Positions 38,268 through 46,692 of a DNA stretch of 64,000 nucleotides are shown piece after piece. Origin of the DNA: Streptomyces yatensis (GTDB lineage: Bacteria; Actinomycetota; Actinomycetes; Streptomycetales; Streptomycetaceae). The stretch covers positions 868,001-932,000 of the forward strand of contig NZ_CP072941.1 of NCBI RefSeq assembly GCF_018069625.1, given 5' to 3'. The notes beneath the pieces were generated by a model that had not been told where the DNA came from, searched no databases, and saw only the letters and a list, made by a program, of their open reading frames with translations. Within the stretch, counting starts at the first letter, position 1. Every line of letters begins with the position of its first letter. The translations under genes were made by a program, and so were the position numbers.

Positions 38268-38384
38268 GTCGCGGGGTGGTGATCGGTATGGACGATCTGT
38301 CAACGAGCTCCCACACGGATCCTGTCAAGACTCCGGGCGGGGTCATGGTTGCGCTCGGCGCGGGGGCTTGCCAGAGTGACCGGC

Positions 38385-40070
38385 ATGAACGGCTCCGGCG
38401 GCACCGCGTACGACGCCGCGGGACGGACGCCGTCCCGCCCCGCCGGGCCCCCGCGGGTCCCCGGGCGCTCCCCGCTCAGCCTCGCCGACGTGCTGCGGCT
38501 GCCGGTGCTGGCCGCCGGGGTGCCGGAGGTGGTGTCCGGCCATGGGCAGCTGTCCCGGCCGGTCCGCTGGGTGCATGTCACCGAACTGCTCGACCCGGCG
38601 TCCTTCCTCAAGGGCGGGGAGCTGGTGCTGACCACCGGCATGCCGCTGCCCGAGGACCCGGCGCTGGTCCGCCGGTATGTCGACGAGCTCGCGGACATCG
38701 GCGCCGCCGGGCTGGTCATCGAGCTGGTGCGGCGCTACCACCGGCCGCCGTCGGAGCTGGTACGGGCCTGTCTGGCGCGGGACTTCCCGCTCGTGCTGCT
38801 CTCCCGGACCGTGAACTTCGTGGAGGTCACCCAGGTGCTCCACTCCCTGATCGTCGGCAGCCAGGTGGAGAGCCTGCGCCGGGCCCAGGACGTCCATGAC
38901 ACCTTCACCGCGCTGACCCTGCGGGGCGCCGGGCCCGAGGAGGTGGTGGACATGGCGGCCGAGATGAGCGGGCATCCCGTGGTGCTGGAGAACCTGGTGC
39001 ACCAGGCCGTGATCTGCGGTTCGCCGGGGCGCGGGGTGGAGGGGGCGCTGACCGGCTGGGAGCGGCGCTCGCGCGCCACGCCCTCGCCCGACCGGACCGG
39101 GCTGAGCGGTCCGGAGGACTGGCTGGTGACCGCGGTGGAGTACCGGGGCGAGCGGTGGGGGCGGCTGCTGATGCTCCCGGACGGGGCCGGGCACTCGGCG
39201 GTCGGCCCCGAGGACGCGATGGTCCTGGAGCGCACGGCCACGGCCCTGACCATCGCCCGGCTCACCCATCACACCCGCTGGGAGCGGCGGGCCCAGCGCA
39301 CGCTGCTGCTGGACCTGGTGGAGCAGCGCTGCCGCTCGATGGGGGAGGCCCGGGCCAGGGCCGAGGCGCTGGGCGTGCCGGTCGCGGGCCGCCGGCTGAT
39401 GGTGGTGCTGGTCAGCCCCGGCCCCGGCGCCGGGGAGACCACCGAGCTGGAGGACCGGCTGACCGACGAGCTGGGGGCGGCCGGGGCCGCCGTGCTGGTC
39501 GGCGCGGTGCCCGGTGACCACATAGGGGTTCTGCTCGCCCTGCCCGCCGCCACGCCCTGGCGGCCGCTGGTGGAGCGGCTGAGCCGGTCGGTGCGCGAAT
39601 CCCGTCCGGATGCCGTGATCAGCGTCGGCTCGGAGGTCTCGGAGCTGGCGCAGACCGCACGGTCGTTCCAGCAGGCGGCACGGGTCGCGGACGCCGCCGT
39701 TCCGGGGACGCCGGACAAGGCGTTCCACGAGCTGTCCGACATCGGGCTGCGGCAGCTGCTGTACGCGCTGCGCGGCGATGTGCGGCTCCAGGAGTTCGTG
39801 GAGCGGCAGTTGGGACGGCTGGTGGACTACGACGAGCGGCACGGCACCGATCTACTGCCGGTGCTGCACACCTTCCTGGACGCGGCGGGCAACAAGACGG
39901 TGGCCGCCAAGCGCGCGAACCTGTCCCGTCAGGCGTTCTACCAGCGGCTGCACTCGATAGAGCGGGTGCTCGGCTGCGATCTGGAGTCGGGTGAGCAGCG
40001 CACCCAACTCCATGTGGCGCTCACCGCCTTCCGGCTGTTGCGGCTGTCCCGGGGCCCGGCCCCGTCCTGA
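38385..40070 (+). CDS. PucR-family transcriptional regulator
   Basis: A 561-residue regulator. The N-terminal PucR domain (about 33-170) reads LSLADVLRLPVLAAGVPEVV and SFLKGGELVLTTGMPLPEDP. The middle resembles a GGDEF-like sensor. The C-terminal PucR HTH (about 485-545) reads NKTVAAKRANLSRQAFYQRL. The ATG at 38385 has only a weak ribosome site. Divergence from gabT-gabD suggests it activates GABA use, as related GabR-type PucR proteins do. That role is inferred from position. Confidence 0.88.
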   Translation: MNGSGGTAYDAAGRTPSRPAGPPRVPGRSPLSLADVLRLPVLAAGVPEVVSGHGQLSRPVRWVHVTELLDPASFLKGGELVLTTGMPLPEDPALVRRYVDELADIGAAGLVIELVRRYHRPPSELVRACLARDFPLVLLSRTVNFVEVTQVLHSLIVGSQVESLRRAQDVHDTFTALTLRGAGPEEVVDMAAEMSGHPVVLENLVHQAVICGSPGRGVEGALTGWERRSRATPSPDRTGLSGPEDWLVTAVEYRGERWGRLLMLPDGAGHSAVGPEDAMVLERTATALTIARLTHHTRWERRAQRTLLLDLVEQRCRSMGEARARAEALGVPVAGRRLMVVLVSPGPGAGETTELEDRLTDELGAAGAAVLVGAVPGDHIGVLLALPAATPWRPLVERLSRSVRESRPDAVISVGSEVSELAQTARSFQQAARVADAAVPGTPDKAFHELSDIGLRQLLYALRGDVRLQEFVERQLGRLVDYDERHGTDLLPVLHTFLDAAGNKTVAAKRANLSRQAFYQRLHSIERVLGCDLESGEQRTQLHVALTAFRLLRLSRGPAPS

Positions 40071-40076
40071 CAGGGC

Positions 40077-40120
40077 GACGCGCCATGGCCGGCCCGGATC
40101 CGGGCCGGCCACGGCGCGTC
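40077..40120. terminator. 44-bp palindromic terminator
   Basis: The sequence is symmetric around GGATCC at its centre with a single mismatched pair, giving a stem of up to about 20 bp. It lies in the 73-bp gap between the convergent PucR gene and the PAS-LuxR gene. No U-run is present on either side. Confidence 0.7.
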
Positions 40121-40143
40121 TGTCGGCACCCGCGGGGCGCGCG

Positions 40144-40830
40144 TCATTTGACGAAGTCGTCGACGACCTTTGGCGGCCAGCAGCCCACGTTGAGGACGCC
40201 TATGGAGTAGGCGCGGGAGACCAGGGCGGCCCGGTTGGGCACCCGCAGCTTCCGCAGCAGCCGTGTCACGTGGTACTCGACACCCTGCCGGCTGAGGTAC
40301 AGCCGGGAGGCCAGGGGGATCGTGGAGAGCCCGGCGGCGATGCCCTCCAGAATGCGTGCCTCGGTCTCGGTGAGGAGCTTCTTACGGTCGGTGACCATGT
40401 CGACCTCCTCGCCACCCGCCGTGGGCCGCAGCACCACGAGGATCGAGGCCACATGGGCGGAGCCCTCGCGCACGGCGACCGCCGTGAGCCCGCTGGTGAA
40501 GGCGGCCCCCTCGGCCCCGATGGCCACCACATGGGTGGTGAACCGGTGACGGGAGCCGTCGAGGAGCCGGCTGAACTGCCGCTTCACCGCCTGCCGCACG
40601 CTGGGGTGCAGAAGGTCACTGAAGTCACGGCCGCACACGTCCGTGGAGGCGTCGTCGAACTGCCGGAAGAACTCCCGGTTCGCCTGCTGGACGGTGAGCG
40701 ACGGGTCAAGACAGACGACACAGGCCCCTGGCTGGTCGAACTGGCGCAATAGATCCGTGTACTCGGTCTGCTCGTGTCCAAGCTCGTGGGGGGTTGGCCG
40801 AGCCGAATCGGTCAGTAAAGGCAATGCCAA
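40144..40830 (-). CDS. PAS-LuxR transcriptional regulator
   Basis: A 228-residue regulator with a PAS sensor (about 25-125, CLDPSLTVQQANREFFRQFD) and a C-terminal LuxR HTH (about 150-212). The HTH is LTETEARILEGIAAGLSTIP followed by LYLSRQGVEYHVTRLLRKLR. This is the layout of PimM-type activators of antibiotic clusters. The best start is TTG at 40830 with GGAAGGG upstream; nearby ATG at 40841 is out of frame. Codon 5 (40816-40818) is TTA, so expression should depend on bldA if this start is right. It is the first member of a regulatory island and has a long AT-rich upstream region. Confidence 0.85.
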   Translation of the reverse strand: MALPLLTDSARPTPHELGHEQTEYTDLLRQFDQPGACVVCLDPSLTVQQANREFFRQFDDASTDVCGRDFSDLLHPSVRQAVKRQFSRLLDGSRHRFTTHVVAIGAEGAAFTSGLTAVAVREGSAHVASILVVLRPTAGGEEVDMVTDRKKLLTETEARILEGIAAGLSTIPLASRLYLSRQGVEYHVTRLLRKLRVPNRAALVSRAYSIGVLNVGCWPPKVVDDFVK

Positions 40831-40849
40831 GGGACTGCCATCCCTTCCT

Positions 40850-40862
40850 AATTCTCAGAATT
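40850..40862. promoter_or_regulatory. Inverted repeat AATTCT-C-AGAATT
   Basis: A perfect 6-bp-arm palindrome 20 bp upstream of the PAS-LuxR start, next to the larger 40864-40890 repeat. TCAGAATT recurs at 40902-40909. It may overlap the promoter or be one operator half. Confidence 0.5.
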
Positions 40863-40863
40863 C

Positions 40864-40890
40864 GGAATTGAATACTGAATATTCAATTCC
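40864..40890. promoter_or_regulatory. Perfect 11-bp inverted repeat in AT-rich promoter of PAS-LuxR gene
   Basis: GGAATTGAATA and TATTCAATTCC flank CTGAA. The surrounding 40845-40920 is far richer in A/T than the rest of the window. The symmetry, spacing and place, 34 bp upstream of the start, suit a dimeric repressor or activator site. Related half-sites AATTGA/TCAATT occur again nearby. Further left-to-right are a GGGGTACCCC palindrome (40975-40984) and AACGTTACGTT (41072-41082). No gene lies in 40831-41081. Confidence 0.65.
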
Positions 40891-41081
40891 AAATGTTCAT
40901 TTCAGAATTGAGACTAGGGATCTACGAGCACGGAAGTCAACGTCAACAGGGGTGTCGCCGCCCAATCCCGTGGTGGGGTACCCCGAAGGTTCGGTCCGCA
41001 CCCCACCCCTTCGGTGGGCCGGTACGGTCGGTTCACGAATCCTCGTCAAACACCGTCCAATTATCGCCGTTAACGTTACGT

Positions 41082-43889
41082 TCATGAATCCATGCGCGGC
41101 AGCAGCTCGATGAGCTCGCGGCGTCCGGAAACGCCCAGCTTGCGATACGAACTCGTCAGGTGCTTCTCGATGGCGCGGGAGCTCACCCCGAGCTCCGCGG
41201 CCGCCTCCTGGTTGGTGAGGCCGCGTCCCACGAGGGAGGCCACGGTGCGCTCGGTACGGGTGAGGGCCGCCTCCGGCGGAGCGGCGGAGGCACCGCTGCC
41301 ATCCGCGGCGCGGATCCGCTCGACCAGCCAGGGGACCCCGCACGCCGCGGCCAGCGCCCCGGCCTCCTGGAATACGGCCGCCGCCTCGCCGCCCGGTCTC
41401 AACTGCCTGCCCAGCAGCAGGAGCGTGCGGGCCAGTTCCAGTTCATCGGCCGAGGCGCGCAGCACATCGACGGATTCACGCAGCAGCCGCACCCCCTGGT
41501 CACCTCCGATCAGCCGGGCCTTCACCCGCAGGGCGCGGCCGAGCGCCACCGGAGCCCCCCACTCCCTCGCCCGCAGCAGCTCCTCCTCGGCCAGCGCCCC
41601 GGCCGCGCCGGGGTCGCCGACGCGCCGGTGGAGCTCGGCCGCCCAGGGCCGCCAGGCGAAGAGCACGGGGTTGCGCCAGCCCGAAGCCTCCAGCTGCCGG
41701 CCGCAGGCCAGGAGGGTTTCCAGGGCGCCGGTCCAGCGTCCGTTCCCGGCGTCCTGCGCCGCCTTGGCGAACTGCAGCGTCGCGGTGAGGGCCAGGCTCG
41801 AGGAGCGGCGGCGCCCGGGGCCGTCCAGAATCCGCTCGATCAGTACGGAGTCCTGGAGGTCCAGGGCGACGCGGGTGAGGGCGAGGGTGGAGACGACCCC
41901 GGCCTCCTGCCAGTGCACCTCGGCCAGCCGCACGGCCCGCTCGGCGTACTCACGCGCCTGGGAGACGCGCCCCCGGGCGCTGAGCACCATGGCCTGCTGG
42001 ACGTTGACGAGCGCGTCGGCGACCGTGCCGCCCTGCCGCCGCGTCTGCTGTTCCATCGCGAGCCAGGAGCTGATCCCCCGTACCGAATCGGCGGCGACCA
42101 GCCCGATCACCACCAGCGGCAGCGGAGTGTGAACCTGTTCCGAGGTGGCCGGTTCGCGCTCCAGGATGCGGTTCGCCAGCCGGGAGACCTCGGCCGCGGG
42201 CCATCGGGCCGTGAGCACCGCCGAGTTGAGCAGCACCGCCGTCAGCTCGCGCTCGGCGGCGGTGATCAGCGCCGGCTCCTCCCCCAGCGCGGACAGCCGC
42301 TCCACCGCGGCGGCCAGCTCCGCCGGATCCTCGTGCCCGGCGTGCCGCAGCCGCGCCTCGAGCCGCAGCGCCACATCGCGCGCCGTGCCCTCCAGCGAGG
42401 TGGCGGGCCCCAGGTCCTCGGCGACCTGGTGCAGCAGATCGATGGCCGACGGGGGCCCCAGGCCCACGATGGTCGGCGAGATCCGCAGGGCGGCGGCGGC
42501 CCGGAGCCGGGGCGTGGTCAGCAGGGGTATCGCCTGGGAGATATGGCGTTCGCAGGCGGCCGGGTCGAAGCCGCGCTCCGCGGTGGCCAGATCGATCAGC
42601 AGCCGGGCCCGGCCCTCCCCCGCCAGCGAGCCGTCCAGCAGGGCGCGGCGCAGATAGCGGGCGGCCGTACGTGGCGCCCCGCGGCGCAGCGCGGTGTCCG
42701 CCGCGGCCCGCAGCACCTCCACCGCCCAGGGATGGCCCGAGTCGGTGACGGCCATGAGCTGGGCCGCGACCAGCTCGGCGGCGCGTCCGTTGTGGTAGAG
42801 CAGGGCCGCCGCGGCGTCGTGCAGCCGCTCCCGTTCCGCCACGGTCATCAAGGACTCGACCGCGTCCTGCACCACCCGGTGGAGGAAGCGCGGCTCATGC
42901 TCGGAGGCGAGCAGCCCCACCTCGTGGAGATCGCGCAGCGTGGCCAGGAAGCCGATCGGGTCCAGTCCGGCCAGCCGGGCCAGCAGGTCCGGTTCCGCCT
43001 GGCCGCCGAGGACCGCGATGGCCGCGGCCAGGTCCCGTACCGGCCGCGGCTGGACGCGCAGGGAGCCGGCCAGCCGCTCGCGCAGCAGGGCGGGGCGCAG
43101 TGAGCGGACCGCCTCGACCTGCCCGGCGGTGGGCCGCAGACCGCCCATGGCCAGGTCCGCCAGCACCGACTTCAGGAACAGCGGGTTGCCCGCGGAGGTC
43201 TCGTGGCAGGCGCGGGCGAATTCCTCGTCCCCCGGCACGCCGAACTGCTCGTGGATCACTTCCTTGGTGGCGCCCAGCGACAGCGGCGCGGGGCGCAGCA
43301 CCCGCCGGGCCGCGTCGACGACCTCCCGCAGCAGCGGGTCCCCGGGGCGCCGGTAGCCGTCCCGCAGCCCGCAGACGACCACGGCGCGCAGCCCGTGCAA
43401 CCGCTTGATGAGGAAGGCGAGCCAGCGCAGCGACGGGGCGTCGACCCACTGCAGATCGTCCACCAGGATGAGCAGCGGGCTGTCGGCGCTGACGGCGGCC
43501 AGCGCCGAGCGCAGGCCGTACAGCGCCTCCTCGGGCATGGTGAGGGTTCCGCCGTCGTCGAGCAGCGGGGCGTCGTCGGAGAAGACCGCCCGGTAGAGGT
43601 CGCCCTCTTCCCCCAGCCGGGACTCGTGGAGTTCCGCCGGGGCGCCGGTCAGCAGGCTGTCGAAGAGCTGGCGGACTACGCCGAGGGGGAAGTCCTGCTC
43701 CACCGGCGCGGCGTTGGCGCGCAGGACACGGACCTCCTCGCCGTCGGCGAGCATCGGCAGCTGCTGCAGCAGCGCTGTGCGGCCGATGCCCATGGGGCCG
43801 GTGAGCAACATCAGCGACGAGTCGCCCGCCGCCGCGGCCCGCAGGGCCTCCGCGACCTGGGCCAGTTCGGCCTCCCGCTCAAGCAACAT
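41082..43889 (-). CDS. LAL-family LuxR regulator 1 (altered Walker A)
   Basis: A 935-residue large ATP-binding LuxR regulator. The N-terminal ATPase has Walker A as LLTGPMGIGRTALLQQL, where Arg37 replaces the invariant lysine, and Walker B LLILVDDLQWVDAPSLRW. A long helical TPR-like middle follows. The C-terminal LuxR HTH (about 870-930) reads LTRTERTVASLVGRGLTNQE and VSSRAIEKHLTSSYRKLGVS. The ATG at 43889 overlaps the stop of LAL 2 by 11 bases, so the two are translated together. LALs usually activate antibiotic or sugar genes. The lysine loss suggests weak or no ATP hydrolysis. Confidence 0.9.
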   Translation of the reverse strand: MLLEREAELAQVAEALRAAAAGDSSLMLLTGPMGIGRTALLQQLPMLADGEEVRVLRANAAPVEQDFPLGVVRQLFDSLLTGAPAELHESRLGEEGDLYRAVFSDDAPLLDDGGTLTMPEEALYGLRSALAAVSADSPLLILVDDLQWVDAPSLRWLAFLIKRLHGLRAVVVCGLRDGYRRPGDPLLREVVDAARRVLRPAPLSLGATKEVIHEQFGVPGDEEFARACHETSAGNPLFLKSVLADLAMGGLRPTAGQVEAVRSLRPALLRERLAGSLRVQPRPVRDLAAAIAVLGGQAEPDLLARLAGLDPIGFLATLRDLHEVGLLASEHEPRFLHRVVQDAVESLMTVAERERLHDAAAALLYHNGRAAELVAAQLMAVTDSGHPWAVEVLRAAADTALRRGAPRTAARYLRRALLDGSLAGEGRARLLIDLATAERGFDPAACERHISQAIPLLTTPRLRAAAALRISPTIVGLGPPSAIDLLHQVAEDLGPATSLEGTARDVALRLEARLRHAGHEDPAELAAAVERLSALGEEPALITAAERELTAVLLNSAVLTARWPAAEVSRLANRILEREPATSEQVHTPLPLVVIGLVAADSVRGISSWLAMEQQTRRQGGTVADALVNVQQAMVLSARGRVSQAREYAERAVRLAEVHWQEAGVVSTLALTRVALDLQDSVLIERILDGPGRRRSSSLALTATLQFAKAAQDAGNGRWTGALETLLACGRQLEASGWRNPVLFAWRPWAAELHRRVGDPGAAGALAEEELLRAREWGAPVALGRALRVKARLIGGDQGVRLLRESVDVLRASADELELARTLLLLGRQLRPGGEAAAVFQEAGALAAACGVPWLVERIRAADGSGASAAPPEAALTRTERTVASLVGRGLTNQEAAAELGVSSRAIEKHLTSSYRKLGVSGRRELIELLPRMDS

Positions 43890-46635
43890 CCGTTCCGCCT
43901 CCCTCTGCCGCCCGCAGCAACGCGATCAGCTCCGCTCGGCCGCTGATCCCCAGCTTCCGGTACGCGCCGCTGAGCCTCAGCTCCACGGTGCGTCTGGTGA
44001 CAGAGAGGGTTTCCGCTATCTCCCGGTTGCCATGGCCGAGTCCGACAAGGGCCGCGGTGCGCTGTTCGGGTTCGGTCAGGCTCGCCCACGCCGGATGCGG
44101 GAGGCGTCCGCGAACGGCGGACGGCCCGGCCCGCTCGGACAGCTCGCGCACCCGCGCGACCAGCCGGCTGGAGGACCGGTGGGCGATGACGAAGGTGAAC
44201 AGCTCGGCCACCAGGGGGGCCGCGGCCCGCGGGTTGCCCGCGTCGAGCTCGGCCGTGGCCAGTTCCATCAGGGACCCCGCGTAGGCGAGCCGGGCCGGGG
44301 TGTCCCGCAGAGTGGCCACCGCCTCGCGGAGACGGTCCACCTGCCCCTCGCGGGCCACCCGTCCGGCGCCCAGCTGAGCCCAGCCGATCGTGTTGGGGGC
44401 GCCCCACAACCGGGCCAGCGCGAGCTCCTCATCGGTGAGCCGCCGCGCCTCCTCGTGGTCGCCGAGGGCGTCGTGGACCCGGGCGGCCATCGAACGCCAG
44501 GGCATCAGGGCGGGGTTGATCCGCCCGCGGCCCAGCTCCCATCTGCCGGTGGACCGGAACAGCTCCAGCGCCTCGGGCAGCCGGTCGTCCTTGACGGCCA
44601 CCAGCGCCCTGGCGAAGAGCAGATAGCCCCACGAGGCCCCCTCCCGCGACTCGGCGGGCGCGGACACGCCCGCGAGCACACCGGCCTGGCCGACATCGCC
44701 GTTCTCCAGGGCGATGAGGATCCGGATGGCCATCAGATACGGGACGGTGTAGCGATGCCAGAGGGCGCGCGGCAGTGACCGCTCCGCGGCGGCCACGTCC
44801 CGTTCGGCCATGTCGAGCCGGCCGCGCCGCAGGTTCAGCTCGCCGCGGACGGCCAGGGCCTGGGCGGCGGCCGCGCGGGCGTGCCGTCTGCGCAGATCGG
44901 TGTGGAGCACGTCCAGCCGCACCTCGGCCTCGTCCAGGTCGTCGGTCAGCAGCAGGGTCCGGGCGGCGGTGAGCCGGGGCAGGATCAGGGCCCCCGCGGC
45001 GCCGTCCACGGTGAAGACCCGCTGGGCCAGCGCCCGGGCGGTGGGCAGGTCCTCGCCGCGCAGGGCCAGGCGCCAGGCGAGCGCCGCGGCCTGTACCGGG
45101 CAGGTGGGGTCGGGGGGCAGCGGTGGGATGCCGTCCGGGACCAGATCGGTGTCCTCCTGCCCGGCGGACTCGGTGAGCCAGAACAGCCCGGCCAGGGCCC
45201 CGCGTTCCTCGCCGTCGGTGAAGGGCAGCACATCGGCGATCGCACGGCGCAGCGCCTTGTCGTCACCGCGGGAGAGTCCCAGGTCGGCGGCGCGCACCCG
45301 GATCCGGCCGGGCCCGCCGTCGCCGGTGCGGATGATCTCCGCCAGCCGGCGGCCCGCGGCCTCGGGGACGGCCAGCACTTCGATGGCGGCCAGCTCCAGG
45401 CCCAACTGGCCGCGCGGCGCCGGGGCCAGCGGCTCCTCCAGCGCCCGCGACAGACAGGCGATGGCCTGGGCGGTCCGGCCCGCGCGCAGTGCGGCGGCGC
45501 AGGTGCGGCGCAGTACGGGGATCACCCAGGGCTCGTCGACCGGGCGGGCGGCGAGCAGCAGCCGGGCGATGTCCTCGTCGGGTACGGCCGCCCGGTAGGC
45601 CAACTCGGCGGCGCGGGCGTGCAGTTCGGCCCGCTCATGGCCGGGCATCTCGGCGAGGATCCAGCTCCGCGCCTCGGGCCGGCTCAGCCGGAGCCCGGTT
45701 TCGGTGGCGGTGGCGAGCCCGCTTTCCTGGAGTACCTCGGGCAGTCCGGGCTCGCTGGCGGCGCGGGGGTCCGCGAGCGCGTACAGCAGGGACAGGTCCA
45801 GCAGATCGCCGCAGACGGCGAGGGCTCGGACGACGGCGACGGCCGTGTCGGACAGCACTCCGAGTGCGCGGACGGCGTGTTCACCGCTGACGGCCTCGGC
45901 TATCGTGCACAGTTCCGGCACCCGCCCGGCCACCGGTGCGTATCCGCGTCTGATGAAGCGCCTCAGCGCCTCGGACAATACCTCGGGGTTACCCGCGCTC
46001 GCCTCCAGGGCGGCCGAGGTGAAGGCGGTCTCGCCGGGGCGGTCGCAGATCAGCGCCACCGTGGCGGCCACATCGCGCGGAGTGAGCGGGGCCAGTTCGA
46101 CTTCGAGGGTGATCACTTGGTGCGGCGCGGTGGAGAGGGGGCAGGCGCCGGGGCGGAGCCGGCCGGTGCCGCTCACCAACAGGGCGATCCGGGCGTCGGG
46201 CAGGCGCCGGATGAGCGCCCCGAACCAGCGCAGCGAGGCCGGGTCCAGCCATTCCACATCGTCGACCACCAGCAGCGTGGGCTGTCCACGCGCGGTCCGT
46301 AGCAACTCGGTGAGGCCCGGTAAGCGGCTCTCGGGTCCCCGTCCGGTCAGGGCCTTCAGCGAGCCGTCGGTGAGTCCGTCCATCGGGCCCAGCAGCTGTG
46401 CCACCACGCCGTAGCGCACCTCGCGCTCGCCCGGCGTCCCCTGGGCGCGCAGTACGCGGTAGCCCTGGTCCTCGGCGAGCCGGGCGGCGAGGTTCAGCAG
46501 CCGACCCTGTCCGTAGCCGGGCCTGCCGATCAGCGTCACCACCGAGGAACGGCCCCTGCCGAGATCGGCGACGGTCTGGGCAAGCATGGCCTGCTCTCGT
46601 TCACGGCCGGGGAACGGGAGCCCGTTGAGCTGCAT
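43879..46635 (-). CDS. LAL-family LuxR regulator 2 (broken Walker A, TTA codon)
   Basis: A 918-residue LAL regulator. Walker A is degraded to LIGRPGYGQGRLLNLA: Gln43 replaces lysine and Gly44 replaces the Ser/Thr. Walker B (TLLVVDDVEWLDPASLRWFG) is kept. The C-terminal HTH reads LTEPEQRTAALVGLGHGNRE and VTRRTVELRLSGAYRKLGIS. Codon 105 (46321-46323) is TTA. The ATG at 46635 lacks a ribosome site, and TATAGT at 46648-46643 on the minus strand would start transcription at the ATG. It follows LAL 3 by 57 bp and overlaps LAL 1. Confidence 0.9.
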   Translation of the reverse strand: MQLNGLPFPGREREQAMLAQTVADLGRGRSSVVTLIGRPGYGQGRLLNLAARLAEDQGYRVLRAQGTPGEREVRYGVVAQLLGPMDGLTDGSLKALTGRGPESRLPGLTELLRTARGQPTLLVVDDVEWLDPASLRWFGALIRRLPDARIALLVSGTGRLRPGACPLSTAPHQVITLEVELAPLTPRDVAATVALICDRPGETAFTSAALEASAGNPEVLSEALRRFIRRGYAPVAGRVPELCTIAEAVSGEHAVRALGVLSDTAVAVVRALAVCGDLLDLSLLYALADPRAASEPGLPEVLQESGLATATETGLRLSRPEARSWILAEMPGHERAELHARAAELAYRAAVPDEDIARLLLAARPVDEPWVIPVLRRTCAAALRAGRTAQAIACLSRALEEPLAPAPRGQLGLELAAIEVLAVPEAAGRRLAEIIRTGDGGPGRIRVRAADLGLSRGDDKALRRAIADVLPFTDGEERGALAGLFWLTESAGQEDTDLVPDGIPPLPPDPTCPVQAAALAWRLALRGEDLPTARALAQRVFTVDGAAGALILPRLTAARTLLLTDDLDEAEVRLDVLHTDLRRRHARAAAAQALAVRGELNLRRGRLDMAERDVAAAERSLPRALWHRYTVPYLMAIRILIALENGDVGQAGVLAGVSAPAESREGASWGYLLFARALVAVKDDRLPEALELFRSTGRWELGRGRINPALMPWRSMAARVHDALGDHEEARRLTDEELALARLWGAPNTIGWAQLGAGRVAREGQVDRLREAVATLRDTPARLAYAGSLMELATAELDAGNPRAAAPLVAELFTFVIAHRSSSRLVARVRELSERAGPSAVRGRLPHPAWASLTEPEQRTAALVGLGHGNREIAETLSVTRRTVELRLSGAYRKLGISGRAELIALLRAAEGGGTDVA

Positions 46636-46642
46636 GGTGTGA

Positions 46643-46648
46643 CTATAT
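46643..46648 (-). promoter_or_regulatory. -10 element TATAGT, leaderless start of LAL 2
   Basis: Reading leftward, TATAGT ends seven bases before the ATG of LAL 2, so the transcript would begin at the start codon. The -35 region is unremarkable (CACGTC). This would let LAL 2-LAL 1 be expressed apart from LAL 3. Confidence 0.45.
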
Positions 46649-46692
46649 GCCTGGGGCGGGGTGCGGACGTGGCACCCGGCCCCGCGTGCGCG

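Noticed and set aside
40914..40929. Full PimM-type box upstream of PAS-LuxR
   Set aside because: Only the left half CTAGGGA fits; the right half does not.
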